Shown: positions 1-13,500 of the stretch, one piece after another
How positions within the stretch are numbered: the stretch's first letter is position 1
Layout: each line of letters starts with the position of its first letter
NCBI RefSeq assembly: GCF_050003625.1
Contig: NC_134397.1
Coordinates: 270,996,070-271,060,069 of the forward strand
Reading direction: 5' to 3'
Origin: Haematobia irritans
Taxonomy: Eukaryota; Arthropoda; Insecta; Diptera; Muscidae
Length of the DNA stretch: 64,000 bases
Notes under the pieces: generated by a model
Databases searched by the model: none
Seen by the model: the letters and a program-made list of their open reading frames with translations, nothing else
Told to the model about the DNA's origin: nothing
Position numbers and translations under genes: made by a program

Positions 1-771
1 AGCCTCCACATAGACCGATCTCCAGATTTAACTCTTTGGGCTTCTAGAAACCGTAGTTTTTATCCGATTTGCACAAAAATGTAAATATACTGGAATTTTA
101 ATCCTCAAAAATCTGTATCGCATTTGTTTTTACCGGTCCGTTTGGTAAGGCATCGATATAGACCGATTTAACTTCTTGAGGATACACCCAAAGAAAAAAT
201 ATTTTCTTCCGGAATGAAATTTTAGACAAACAAAATTCCCCTTTCGTATAAAGTATTTTCGTTCAGAGCAAACTAATCCGATTTTTTGATAAGCGATTGT
301 TTCTAAAATCTGTGTCAAAAGAAAACTTTGCTTGTCTAAAATTTCGTTCCTCAGAAAAGAAAACACTTGTTTCAGGGTATAACAGGCGCACTGATCATGA
401 AAATTGCTTGAAACTGAAAGTAAAATTTCCAGATTTTACTCATCGTATTCCTTTAAATAATGGCGGAAAAAATCTACAGATTTAGGATTTCAAATCTAGG
501 CGTTATTTCATCATATACACGATATGTTTATGATTTCTCTAAAACTCAAACACAATTGGTTCTCATAAAGCCAGAATCTGATCTAGCCTTCATAGGTAGA
601 ATCTGGTTGAACTGATTTGCTTGGGAGAAAATTAGTCATCAAACCTCCTAAAATTGTATATATTATCAAGAAACCCGCTACGACGAAGAGTTTTCAAAGT
701 AAACTATTATATTTGATTCATGGTATTTAAGATTCGGCCCGGCCGAACTTACTGCTGTATATACTTGTTTT
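1..771 (+). repeat. Right end of a dispersed repeat element, cut by the window edge
   Basis: The last ~40 bases (taagattcggcccggccgaa... ending gtatatacttgttt) closely match the end of the repeat at 22999-24067. Degenerate internal units of the type 'agaccgatctccagattt' recur near positions 10 and 150. I read this as a diverged copy of the same element whose left end lies outside the window. Short open frames here look like chance. Confidence 0.55.
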
Positions 772-963
772 TATGATATCGTGATAAAATTTTTTAACAA
801 TATTCAAAATGTTCTAAACTAAAAGTTTTCTTCCTCGTGGTTCACTGTTTTTTCAGTGTATAGCCTAGATCAAAACTAGTTCGTACCCTAGAATGTCTAT
901 TTTAAAGAAACGACATCTTAAAAAAGTAAAAGTCTATAATTTCACTCATATCATAGGTTCGAT

Positions 964-1543
964 ATAGTGGCAACCCGATATATCAGAAGCTTTGGTACAC
1001 TCAGAAATGACAGCACACTAAAAAAATCATGTCCGGTTCCAAAGATGTTGTCTTTACTTTAAAAATTTTGCTATTGATTTCGAGCCAAAGAAGCGGAGAA
1101 TACAAGTAAGGATACTTTTAAGACACAATTCTCTTTTAAATGTGGGTTTTGTGTATTTGCTTCTAGGAAGCAAATTTTAATTTTTCGCTTCTTCTGATTT
1201 TTTTCTTCATATGCTATCAAAGTCCTTTAAAAACGAATTAACGACAACTTTATTTTCCAAATTAGGACTCGTCTTCCAGTAGAAATTATGCTATGTTTCA
1301 AGTAAAAAACGTCTTTAAAATAAATTTTTGAAAAACATGTCCTATTTTTGAACGATTTCTTACTTTGTAGTCAAGATGCAAAAAGACAACAAATTTCTTC
1401 TATGCTAAGCAAAATTTGCATTTGTATTTTAAAGACATGAAATATTTCAATATTTTTTTTCAGTGCAGCATTACTATAAACCACTGCTGAAAAACATTTT
1501 GTATGCAAGGCGAGCATGCTAACCATTGCACCTCGGTGGCTCC
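964..1543 (-). repeat. Degenerate tRNA-derived SINE, interrupted
   Basis: Bases 1501-1543 match, in reverse orientation, the tRNA-like head seen in the better SINE copies at 29687 and 58077 (gcatgctaaccattgcacc... ggtggctcc). Bases about 964-990 resemble the reverse of the SINE 3' end (gtggcaacccgatatatcag). The middle is not recognisable, so this is an old copy, or two fragments. Confidence 0.45.
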
Positions 1544-4500
1544 ACTCACTCCGATCATGAATAGTTCAAATTATTAACATAGGTTTTCATATTTCCATTA
1601 TCTTTTTCCTATGCTTTTGTGTAAAAAAAGAAATAAATTTAAAAAAAAATTGTTTATATGTTATATAATTGAAGGGTTATTTAGAGCAAACTGTTGTTAA
1701 ATTGTACTATTTTCAATGGTTATATACATTATAGGTAGTATATACAATACTTTACACTGGCCTATATCAAATAGACCATTACTAACTATCTCGTTAAATT
1801 GACATGCTTTTAATTAAAACTCAGGTGCTATTTTTTTAATAACTTTTCGAAAGTATATTTAATATGTATTTCTTTTTTTATTTAAAAATATATTTTATAT
1901 GTATATATTTATATGTATATAGTATGAATTTGTATAACTGTCTGTATGTTTAGATAGTGGGAAGGGTAGTATATGGGGATGGGATATAGGAGTGACTGCA
2001 ATTGAAGGGTCATTTATGATTTATAGTTTTCATTTGAATCCACTTGATTTTACCAATTCTTAATAGATGTCACAATATCTTTTTATAAATGTTTTTCTTA
2101 ATTTTGTGTTTTTTAGAAGTAGTAAATTTGGCATAATTTTGTTTTGGTATTTTTTTATTTTAATATTAGTCAAAAGTTTTCAAATTGTAATTTGAATAAA
2201 TGAAAACATAAACACATAAACTAAACGCAATATTAAGGAAATTGTCATTTCACTTAAAATTGAGAAGAAGAAGAAAAAAACTATTTCTATTTCAGACAAA
2301 AAAGAGATTATGCAATGAATTACACACATCAATTTTTTACATTTTTTCGGGAAATAATTATTGGTTTTAAATTACATTAACTAATTGAAATGTCATCAAG
2401 TGATGGTGAATTTAATGATTGGGATAATGACAAATAATGAAGGCAATGGGGGGAAATAAAATTTAGTGATAATGAATGGATTTAACCTAGCGATCATCAC
2501 TTGATGTAGTATTAGTAGGTGTTTATTATTTTTTTTTAATTTATATTGTCCAAATATTTTATTTTCTTTTTTTTCAATAAAACATAAATATATATATTTT
2601 TTTTGATTTCTTGAAAGAAGTTGTCATCATTGTAATAACAAAAACTATAAAACACATACGGACAAAATACCATAGCTAATATAAAGTGAGGAAAAATGTA
2701 TAATATATTATTATTTAAGTATGTGGCTATGTATATTTCGTTTGTCACATAAAAATTAAAATATCATTTCTCACTCTTTGAGTTCAAATTATATTTAATA
2801 TTTTAAATAAAATCTATATGTATGTATGATAAGGGTTCATTCATATTTTTATGTATGTATACATCTATAATATAAAGGTATTTATTTTTAAAGTTTGTGA
2901 TTTTGATCATTCTCCATTCGGTATAAATTATTATAATTCTTAAATTATTGCCGTCGGCAATATAGGACATAATATAGATTCAAAAGGAGACCTACGGCTC
3001 ATCACTAACTAAAAACTAAATGAATTCAAAATAAAAATATACAATACTATTATATTCTATTGTGATTTGTATTAGTTATAAACTATTATTAACAATTCCT
3101 TATAATAATATCAATGGAATTTTTTTTCAAACATATTAAATGATTATGAATACTATGCACAGAAAAAAAATAATATTTTGCTTCGAATGGAAATTTTATT
3201 CTTTTCCCCTCGATAAGAATTTCTTTATGGGTAAAATGTAGGGTAATTATAACATATGCCTTCAACGGAAATCATCTAGACTAATGGAAACTAAAATTTC
3301 ATTTCGAAGAAAAAAACTATTTTCTTTGCTTTTAGTTGCTAATGATCTTGGTGATAATGATAAAAATATGATATTATGTTTTTTTTAATATCTAATAAAA
3401 TATCTTAATAAATATTAGTTTCAATTGTTAAAACAAATCATTACAATAATTATACACTACATTTTTATTTAAATCTAACGATTGTTTGTGAAATATTTTT
3501 ACGCAATGATTAATTATATTATGTATGAGGATGATAGGCAAATGTATTTCTTCTTTACTATATTATTTAAAAAAATGTAACAATACCTAACAAAATATTA
3601 AGATATAAAAAATCCATTATCAAAAATAAAATATCAAAATAATTTTAAATATATACCATTCACAGAAATAATTACACTTAAATATATAAAAAAAAATGTT
3701 TATGTATATTAATGTACGTATGGCTTTTCATTCATTGTCATTGTAATTAAATATAAATAATTATTAGTTTGTAAATCAGCATAATACAACATACAATAAT
3801 AAATATGCAACTAGACAAATCAAATATATATATGTAAATTTTAATTTAGCAGAGTTGTGCAATTCGTCCAATCAATTGATATCTTTTATAAGAAGAAAAT
3901 ATGAACAATCTATTTTTATGTCAAATGCAAAAAAAAATGATAAGGAACAATATTCTGTTGAATAAAAGCGACCACTGACTTAAAAAACTTACTTCTTTAA
4001 GCGAAAAAGTTGCTACTGGTAGAGTTTGAGTAGAATAATCAAAATTGACTTATCCTTAAAATGAGGATTCAAAAATCATTTTTTGTTTAAAAAAAATTCA
4101 TGAAAAAATTACATGTTTTTGAGTTTACTAAAAAGCTACACTCAAAAAGTTTTAGAAGCAACAACAAACAAACAACTTATATTTGCTGTCAAATAAAACA
4201 GCTGGCATATATTATTCGCTTCCTAAATTAATTGTTGCGTTCAATGTAATCGAGAAAGTCTATACTAGTGTGACCAAAACCGGTTTATCTTTTCACCGAT
4301 TATACATAGAAAATAATTTCACGAAAATTTTACTAATTAAATCTTAATTCATTTTTAAAAAATATTCAATTAAGAATGTTATTGATTCAACAATTTTTTT
4401 AATTAAAACAAAAACCAATTACTAAAATTAATAGTACCAATTAATATTTTAATTGGACCAATTACTTTTTTATTGATATCATTTCTATGATTGAAGACAT

Positions 4501-7500
4501 CTCAATTAAAAATTAATTGGATCAATTAATTTCGTTCTCTCTAGGCTCTACAAAATTATCAATAGCAAAAAATATGCTAGTCGTTGTCTGTCGTTCTTGG
4601 TTTAATGAGCAACAATTCCTTAAAAAATTAGTTTTTAAGTATTACGCAAAATATTTAAAAACTATTTTATTTTTTTTCAATTACCAAATATATTAAAAAA
4701 ACTAAATTTTTTAAATATCACCTAAAATATTTATAAACTAATCTTTTAAGGAATAAGTAAAACCAAAAATATTTTTATATATATTCCAGCTCTTCAAATT
4801 TGTTAAAATTCTCCAATCCTATTGTTTTGCCTCAATTTGTGATAAATTTAGATTTTTAAGCAAATACAAGGCATGATATATTGCTTTTATTTTGTTATAA
4901 TAGATCCTAGATTTAAATTTTTGTTTTTTTTTTCAGCTAAACTAAAATATTGTATTTCTTAAACCCAATTTTCCTAAAATATATTTTAGCACAATTCTTG
5001 GAATTTTAGCTAATTTTTCTGCTTTGAAATTTTTAACTAAAATTTATTACAAACGCCAATATCACGCGGATACCACAAAAATAGGTAACTTCCCAGCAGA
5101 CAAAAAAAACGGATGAAATATATAACTTTTTTGCTGACTTTTACTTTGAAATGCAGTTATAGTCTGTGTAAATAACTTTCAGTAGTAGTCTTTCAGTAGT
5201 CGGCAAAAGTTGATTTTTAAGACAATGAAAACTCAATTTGTATATTGTAGGTAATTTTGAAAAATCGGCTATGTTCTTGATTTCTCTTCAAATAGACGTC
5301 ACCTTTCGTTTTCCTTTGCCCCAGAAAAGTTGGTTGTTCTTGGTTTCACGTGAAACACGATTACATGATCGCTTGCAGAAGAATGAAAATCTGAAATATA
5401 ATATAATTTTTTAAGCAAGTATATTTTTAATTTCTAATTAATTCTGTGATTAATACTATAATTTTCATGATTGATTGATGTAATTAATTTCACGATTGAA
5501 TAAAAAAATAGAACTACCCCAAGGGAATAGTTGCCCCGTCAGCCTTTCGTGTGAAACCAAGAACATACTAGTCGAAATTGAAAATTACACTTGTTCCAAA
5601 AACAATTAATAAATATGTTTAGCTTTGGAAATTGTATGACCATAAAAGGAAAGATTGAAATGTAGTTTCATTTGCATTTAAATAATTTATATAACAAATA
5701 TAGTTTTTTATTCTTTATCCATAAAAATAAATATATTAAATAAATATACAAACGTTTGCAACAATTGTTTTACAATTAATATGTAAATATCATTGTTTCA
5801 TAATTTGTGTCATTAATTTTTTTTATGATGTTTATGTCATTCTGGAAATATAACAATTGCACAACTTTGCTTTTTAAAATTACAAAATTAAAAATATTTT
5901 AAAAATTGCTGTTAATTTTCAAATTTAGATTTTGTTAGTGGGTTATGGTAATTAGTATTTTTTGTTTGTTTTATTGTATATTAGAATTATGTAAGCATAT
6001 TTTCATCTTCAATAGTTGATGTTTAGATATTTAGTAGAAAAATATTTCTCGTTTTTTTTTTTTTTTTTTTTGTTTTAGTTAAATGTATTGTTGTAGTTAA
6101 TTTCTTAATATTTTGATTAATTTTCAATTCATTCAAAAATATTTCGTTTATATGTAAATATTATGGTATCTTTATCCATAATGCATAGTTGGGGGAGATA
6201 GAAGCTTTATATCTTTATGTATGTGTATATATATATAAATATGATTCATGATCGTATGTAAATATGTATATATGCTTTTATGTGTATGAATCGTCGTTAA
6301 AGATGTCTGAGATTTTGATTTCACAATATTTCTTTCTTAATATATTTTTGTTATTCATTAATGAAGGCGATGACTGTTAACATACTATCTATATTGATGA
6401 CCCTTATGATGCTGATGGTTTTTTGAGCATTTGTTGATATTTTCTTTGATTTAATACATTGAGAAATTTCTCTGTTTGTTTGGTTATGGTAGGATTTTTT
6501 GTTTTTTGTTTTTAATAAATAACATGCAACACCTATTTATGTAGTATATTGTATTAGTGTTAATTGTGACGAGATCTCATATATTACACTTAAAAAATCT
6601 ATGGATGTTTTAAGTAAAAAAAATTGCAACTTTTTTCAAATAACATTAATGTGGAACATTTAGTGGTACTATAAAGCCCTTTTTGACGTTACAGATTGTG
6701 ACTGGAACTTGTTTAATAGACCAACTTTCCAATATTAATTTACCATTCAAAGGGAACTCAAGTTTCCAAGATTTATTTAAAATATCATTTTACATATTCT
6801 AACGCTAATTTTTCCCCCAAAAAGCTACTTTTCTCGGGTCTAAATAGATAGATGGATTGTTCAGAGGGAAATCTAATTTCCAATACAATTCTTTGTGGAA
6901 GTACGAAAAGTTTTTACTTTGTTTTCCGGTATAAGGAATTTCTTAGAGTTTCAGAAATCAATGTAATCCACAGGTGGTTGCTAAAAAGCAATGTCTTTTT
7001 CTGGAATTTGTTACCATATCCAAACTTTATTACCATCTGATCACGGGACTGCGTACCTCATTGGACATGCTAACAGTGGTTCCCTTAGATTAAACCTATA
7101 ACACCGCGCACAATCATTCTTACAGCAATCATAACCAGCACCCAAAAAATTCGTCTTTTAAAAAATAAACTAATTGAAGTTTTCCAACTTTGCTACATCG
7201 AAAATTCGACATTCGGCCTTGAGAAATATCGAAAAATGCAATGCATTTTTTAAATTGCATTTAGTGACATTTAAAAAATTGGTGCCAGAACTGGGTTTAA
7301 GAATAGGAAATACATTTTAAAATTTTTGAAAATTATATTGTAATAGAAACGTAGTTTTTTTAATGTTTTCGCTACACCAGTTGATCCTGTGAATTATTAA
7401 AAAAAAAAACATTTCTTTTTTCTCTCTCGAAATTATGACTATTGAACTATCGACTCTTGAAGTAGAGTGATATCGGCTTTTAATTTTATTGGTTGTTGCT

Positions 7501-8162
7501 GTAGGGGCGTCGAGAAGCTGATGTTAATTGATTAAAGGGCGTGCAGTTTCTCCACTATTCTGTGGAGAGTTATTGATTTTTGTGACATATTGACTTTTTC
7601 TAGCCCACCTAAAGTGCTACATATTTTGTTGCTTTATATCCAGCACACGAACAAAGGTATTGTATAACTAATTTCTCTATCCTATAATACTCGACATTAC
7701 AAAACCTCGTCTTTCGATTTAAGATAGTATAGTTTAAACTTACAATATAGGAGCTCTCATTGTTAACAACTTCTAAGACTTGGTTCTTCACGAAAACAAT
7801 GTTACCATATTCAACCAAATTAGCTTTCGATTGGTTAAAATGTTTACCAAATAATAACTCCCTCCAATTGGTATTGTACATGCTCCTATAAATGGTATTT
7901 ATTTTTCATTTTCTAACAGTAATCATATACATCCGAGCGTATTTCGCATTTCTTATTGTAGGAATTCGGTTTCATTGAAATACGTACAATATTTGCAGTA
8001 TGAGTAAAAATTTACCATGACTTTTAATTTCATTTCTAATTATATACAGTATGCTGAAAAACAAAAATAGAGCAAATTCAGCTACTAGGAACAGTAAAGT
8101 GAAATAAAACCAAATATACTTCTATTTTGCGATGTCAAATAAATCATTTTCACAAAGCTAAA
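1544..8162. other. AT-rich intergenic DNA, no supported gene
   Basis: About 6.6 kb of very AT-rich sequence with short homopolymers (poly-T at about 6051-6072), TATG/TATA-rich stretches (about 6205-6285) and no open frame with recognisable protein content. The longest open frames, 62-90 codons, are of a size expected by chance in such DNA. It could hold distal 3' UTR or regulatory DNA of the minus-strand gene at 10.6 kb, but nothing shows this directly. Confidence 0.5.
5336..5564. repeat. Short inverted-repeat element (MITE-like)
   Basis: Bases 5336-5355 (gttcttggtttcacgtgaaa) pair with 5545-5564 (tttcgtgtgaaaccaagaac) with 18 of 20 matching. Another copy of the arm start (atgttcttgatttc) is at about 5273. 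No clear target duplication was found, so classification is open. Confidence 0.35.
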
Positions 8163-8241
8163 TTTGTGCTTATTTCAAATATTATTGTAATCAAAACACC
8201 CAATATGTTTTGATTACAATAATATTTGAAATAAGCACAAA
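8163..8241. repeat. Perfect 36-bp hairpin with 7-nt loop
   Basis: Bases 8163-8198 are the exact reverse complement of 8206-8241; the loop is cccaata. All 36 pairs match, so transcription of either strand would give a long uninterrupted stem. It directly abuts the left arm of the foldback element. Confidence 0.85.
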
Positions 8242-8626
8242 CCGTGTTGAATTGAAATAGTATCGGCAATTTTCAAGTACATACGGTGGAAAAAAAATTT
8301 TATAAGCAAATATGTATTAACAAAATCAAATAATCCCCCAGGTTCCGATATTCGGAATCGCAAGATTTGGTTTGGCGATATTTTCTTAACCCTAAAACAT
8401 ACAAATTTAAATTTTGGCAACATGTTTCTCTAAAAGTTTAAAGACAAATTAAATTTAAGTCCAATAGTATCCCATTTTTTTCTACAATTCTTGCGATTTG
8501 CGATTCCGATTATCGGAACATGGGCGATTGTTTGATTTTGTTAATACATATTTGCTTATAAATTTTTTTCCATACCGTATGTACTTGAAAATTGCCGATA
8601 CTATTTCAATTCAACACGGTTTTATT
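8163..8626. repeat. Foldback element with ~120-bp inverted arms
   Basis: The left arm (about 8241-8361) and right arm (about 8505-8626) are long imperfect inverted repeats. Both contain 'gtgttgaattgaaatagtat' and 'ttttcaagtacatacggt' on opposite strands. The arms flank a spacer of about 140 bp. A separate perfect hairpin caps the left end (8163-8241). A related copy in reverse orientation lies at about 47490-47700 inside an aminopeptidase intron, which supports a mobile family rather than a one-off palindrome. Confidence 0.65.
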
Positions 8627-10525
8627 TCGGATCGGCTCTTCACGCATACGCACATATATTTTTAATGGGGTTTAGATAAAGGCTTTGGGTTGCGTCTATC
8701 TATTATCCATTACACTACCACTATCCTGTTAAAATTTAGATTTTAGCTTATTGTCTCTGAAGAGTCCAAACTTTCTTCAATGCTTATTAAATTAACTTTC
8801 AGAATATTAAAATACTTTTTGCGTGTCCATTATGGTTTCTGTAAGACTAGAGACATAAACCAAAGTAATATGTTTCAATCTTACTTTTGGAAGCATGTTG
8901 CACCATCCAAACTAGGTTTTTTATATTTCTCATCACAGAATGTACCCTTGTCACAATAATCGGAAGAATGTGAAACATTCATCAAAGCTGAACTTGCTGA
9001 TGGCAGGAGAGTTTTTAACATGCTGCTCTATATGAATTCACTTTTTCTTTATTGTATATTCGCTGGTTCTCAACACAATTTTTTTATTTTTCGAGTTATC
9101 GACATTTTTCTCACACCAATTAATTTAGAAAATCTTAGTATAGACCAATGCTGGGCAAGAGTACAAAAAATGATTAGAAATTAGTTTAATGGCACTAACA
9201 ATATTAAGTGGTATTTGTTTTTGTTGCACATTACGTTTCTTGGACATCGCATTTTTACTTTTTTTTTTTGTATCAAACTTTTGAAAATATACACCATAAT
9301 TCTTATAAATAAGGATGTGTAAATTCATATTTGTATGACAATAAATGGTCCATAGAGGCTTGGATATTTTTATTTATAATTCCTAAAGTCGTTCATGACA
9401 TACTGTATATATCGATATAAAACTATCAGTCTTAAAAGTAAAACTTATTGGGGCAAATATCTCCAATTTGTAATACAGTACCTCATACTGGGCATTTTGT
9501 ATAAGACATTGCAGAACTGCCAAAGCATTAAAGTCAAAAGTTTAGACATGTCCTCCTCTTTCAATCATTTCTTGAAGAATTCTATAATATCCCAAACATA
9601 AGTCACTTTAAATATAACTCGTAACTAATTCTACTCTCCATAAGCATTGAAATATCATCGGGTAAATATATATAGAAAAAGTTCACAAAATAATTTTCGA
9701 AACTAAAAAGATTTTTTATTTTTTCCAGTGTGGTGTCACATTCATCAAGCATAAAATAATTTATAATGTCCCTCACTGTCTTCATTTGATCTAAAATCAT
9801 TTTCATATCAATTTTTTTTCGACTGGTTAATTTTAAATAAATTTGTTTTTATTAGGTTAAAAATTTGAAAATTTTATAGTTGGCAAGATAATCAACAGAG
9901 TTGTTTTTTTTTTAAGAGTTGTCCATATATGGAATTTGTTTTTGTTTCTTCATAATTTGAAATTTGAAATACGATTCACAATTGTTCTTTTCTTTTTCGT
10001 AGAATACTATTTTGAAGATTACTCTCATACTACTATTTACAATTAGCAATGGAGTTTTTAAACGTTACATCAAATCCAATAATCGATCAAAATATCGATT
10101 TTGAAAACTACCACCTTTTGCCAACAGAGGGAGAGAGAGTAGCAATTCTAATACTAAGAACACAATATCACAAACAACATTCATTTTATGCAAGCTTTTT
10201 TTATAAATTTGAGATCCTTTTTTCATTGTAAACCTGGAATTCCTGGAATTAGATTTGAGCTTAAAACTTTCTTCCTTGATTCTAATATCGTTAACTTCTA
10301 CTTCCTTTGTGTGCATGTATATATATGTATGTGTGTGTGCGTGTGAGTGTGTGTGATTCAAAGTGTATTAGTGTTTTGTGCGCTTTGTTTCGCCTCTGTT
10401 TCACTTCTACCACTCTCTTCGTCTTCTCCTAGAGTTCGTTTGGGTTTGGTTCACTTTAAAGTTTGTGTTATGCATTTTAATTGCATTGTGCTTACTGAGA
10501 AGGAAGAGGTATAGTTGAAGTTCGT
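8627..10525. other. Non-coding DNA, possible 3' flank of the srGAP gene
   Basis: No recognisable protein or repeat. A TG-rich microsatellite lies at about 10316-10356. Open frames of 60-98 codons show no family features. The right part may be 3' UTR of the minus-strand gene that ends at 10591. Confidence 0.4.
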
Positions 10526-10531
10526 TTATTT
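10526..10531 (-). terminator. Candidate polyadenylation signal (AATAAA)
   Basis: AATAAA on the minus strand, about 60 bases past the srGAP stop codon. The hexamer is common in AT-rich DNA and a longer 3' UTR is possible, so this is only a candidate. Confidence 0.25.
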
Positions 10532-10590
10532 TTCGAGGGCTCCCATTGGGTGGTACGAGTATTTGCCATCTTCTATTTCTTAGTCTTATC

Positions 10591-13500
10591 TTATACGGTC
10601 GTTTCGAATTTTTCAACCTGTTCATCGTAGGCATTTTGAAATTCAATTGCATTCTCAAAGGAGTGTGGCTCGTCGTGATATTGTTTGCTGTTGTTTTTCA
10701 TAAATTTCAATAGGGATGAATGATTGACTGGAGGAGGCGTAGCGGATGTGGGTGTACTACTGGGGGGAAGAGGGGGTGTAGTAGATGTAGATCTAGCGGA
10801 TGTATTAGTAGTTGTAGTAGCATTAGGATGGTGGGACATAGCAAAGTGTTTAAATAAATGACCTTCACTTGTGACAGCATAAGCGTTACCATCTGTACAT
10901 GAATCACCAGAAGCATTAGCGGATGGAGATGATGAGCAACCTAGACCACCAGCACTGCCGCTGCCACCACCACCAAGTGATCCATTTCCACCACTGCCGG
11001 TACTAGTTTTACGTTGATGGGGTATAGCATAAATAGCACCATTATTACTACCTAAACCACCAACCACCGATGTGTTATTACAGGCTGAGCTGTTTGTGGC
11101 ATTGTTAAAATAAACATCATTGACAACATACTTTGCGATATCTTTATTGTCTACTAACATTGAAGTTGATGAAGAGCATGAATTCTCTAAGTACAAATGT
11201 TCCATAGATTGTGAATTTTGTGGGGGTAGACGTACTTCATCTTTGAGCTTTAACGATATGTATTTGTCGGGCACTAGACCCTCCTTGCCATTCACCGAAC
11301 CCTGCCACCAATCATTTGAGACTTGCTTTCGCAGTATTATACAATCACCTTTGGTCAATGAAAGCTCCCGACTGGAGCGAGCATTGAAGTCGAACTGGGC
11401 CATGGCTTCCAGAACCTCCGATTCATCTTCGGAGGGATAGGCATCAGACTCAGGATCTTCGGTGAGCACCTCTGAGGGTGAATCGCCCACATCCATGTCC
11501 AGGGTGTGGGGCGATATATATTTTTCGTATTCGTAGCCACCCAATTCCTTGGGGAACAGATCTTCGTGATAGATAATCATGTTCTTGATTAATTCGTTTA
11601 CTTGGTTCTGATATTGAACTTGATCTTTGTCTTCGGGCGCGGGCATTAGTGTGGGTCCAAAACATATGGCTAAGTTGTAGGCATCCATCATATTCTCGTC
11701 GGCATACTCGGACAGATGATTGAGGAAAGAGAACAGATAGCGTATGACTATGACAACAGAATTGGGAAGGTTTTGCAAGAACTGTCTTATACCCTTGACC
11801 ATGTCGGCCTTTGTCTGCATTTCCGATATGGAAATGAAGCTCTCAAAATAGAATTTCGGGAAGAGGGGAACTCTGAGCTCACGCAAATACAACTTTAAAA
11901 CACCAGCCACCGAATTGATGTCCGAGGCATCTGTGGTATCGGCCAAGGGATCTTCTCCCCTCTCAAATGCTTCGCGGAAATTTGTAATCTCAACTTGTGA
12001 ACCGGATACCCGGAATATGCCCTGATGATGCAGACCATACAGATTTATGACACGTATGCAACTTCTCAGAATCAGAGGTATATCTTCGCCAGTACTTTCC
12101 AAGTACTCCTCCAAGGAACCACCGAATAGCTTCGGTCTGCCGGATTGATTTTTGCGCCCTATCCTTTTGCGCTTGCTATTGATGGGATGCTCGAGTATTT
12201 CCCTCGTGAAAGCAGCATTATTGTCTGTAATGAGCATTTCCCTTAAATACTTTGCTTTAGCGTCTAGACGCGCTATGCGCGAAGTCCCACGAATATACTC
12301 TCGAATTTTGTTAATGTAAAAGTCTTCGACTTCCTCTTTTTCAGCCTTCAGTTTGGGATTAAAAGCCATCGAGGCACCGCCCTTTTGTAAAAGGCTTTTA
12401 TTATGCTCCACAAATGCGGGGCTAACATCACAGTCCTTGCTGTTAAAATGTTCCAGCAGTTTCACCTCGGCCATTTCCAAAGTCTTCCATATCTCCTCCG
12501 ATTCGGTGCGCAGCGAATTTAATCGCTGACCAATTAACTGCAAACGGTGTTCCATATCCACATACAACTCTTTCTGGACACTCTGCTCCAGCAAATCATT
12601 GCTGAATTGTCCTTGGAACTCGAAACGTTTGGGCACCATAAATGCTGCATGATATTGCTCCATAAACTTTTGTTTATCTTGTTGACTATCTATTAGGTGA
12701 ATTACATGTGCTAAATTATCGGCCTGGTTTAAGATGGCCCTTGCTCGGCCCTGGTCTGCTGTTACATGCATCACTAAACATCGTGATATCATCGAACTGA
12801 AGCCCAAGTCCATGCAGTCAATTAAATCACTCAAATCGTCTATGAAATATTTGTGTATTGTTGTGTTGGAGGATTCCAAACACAATTGATATTCATTTTT
12901 AGCTTTCAACGCTTTCATGCGGGCATCGGAATACTTAGTGCGGCGTTTCAATATCTCCTTCTCAATCATGCGGTATTTCTTACTGCTACGCAGTTTCTCC
13001 TTTTGTATGGTCTGTTCCAGCTTCTGTTGCTGAGCCTCGGCAGTCATCAATTTCACCTCGGCTGCCTTCCATTCGGCTTCGTATTTCTGATAGGTCTTCA
13101 TGGTGGCATATAATTCTTCCAACACCCGAAGAATCTCTTCATGTATATCATAGCCAATGGATCGACATTTCTTATATATCCTTTGGACATCTTCGATGGT
13201 GGTCTGCAGTGAGGAGACAATATTCACCGAATACAATTCCGAAAGTGTGGCATGATCTTTGCTCAACGATTGCGTTTGCTCCAGCAAATGTGACCATGAG
13301 CTAAACGCTGAGAAAATGTGCCACTGTTCACGTTTCTGTTTTTGTTCTTTATGCCTAGCCTGTAGGCTGCGCACCAGTTTGTCTAGATTCTTACTGTACT
13401 CCAATTCTAGTTCGCCCCTTCGCCGGAATAAGTCCTGGAGCTCTTGTATAAGGGATACTTGCGACTCAACACGATTATCTAAGCATCGTAAGTGTTCGTT

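Noticed and set aside
7375..7395. ccagttgatcctg resembling the start of 18S rRNA
   Set aside because: Only about 13 bases match and the following sequence is unrelated AT-rich DNA.
11120..11440. Plus-strand frame of 106 codons inside srGAP, and 145-codon frame at 13259-13696
   Set aside because: Antisense shadows of the srGAP coding exon.
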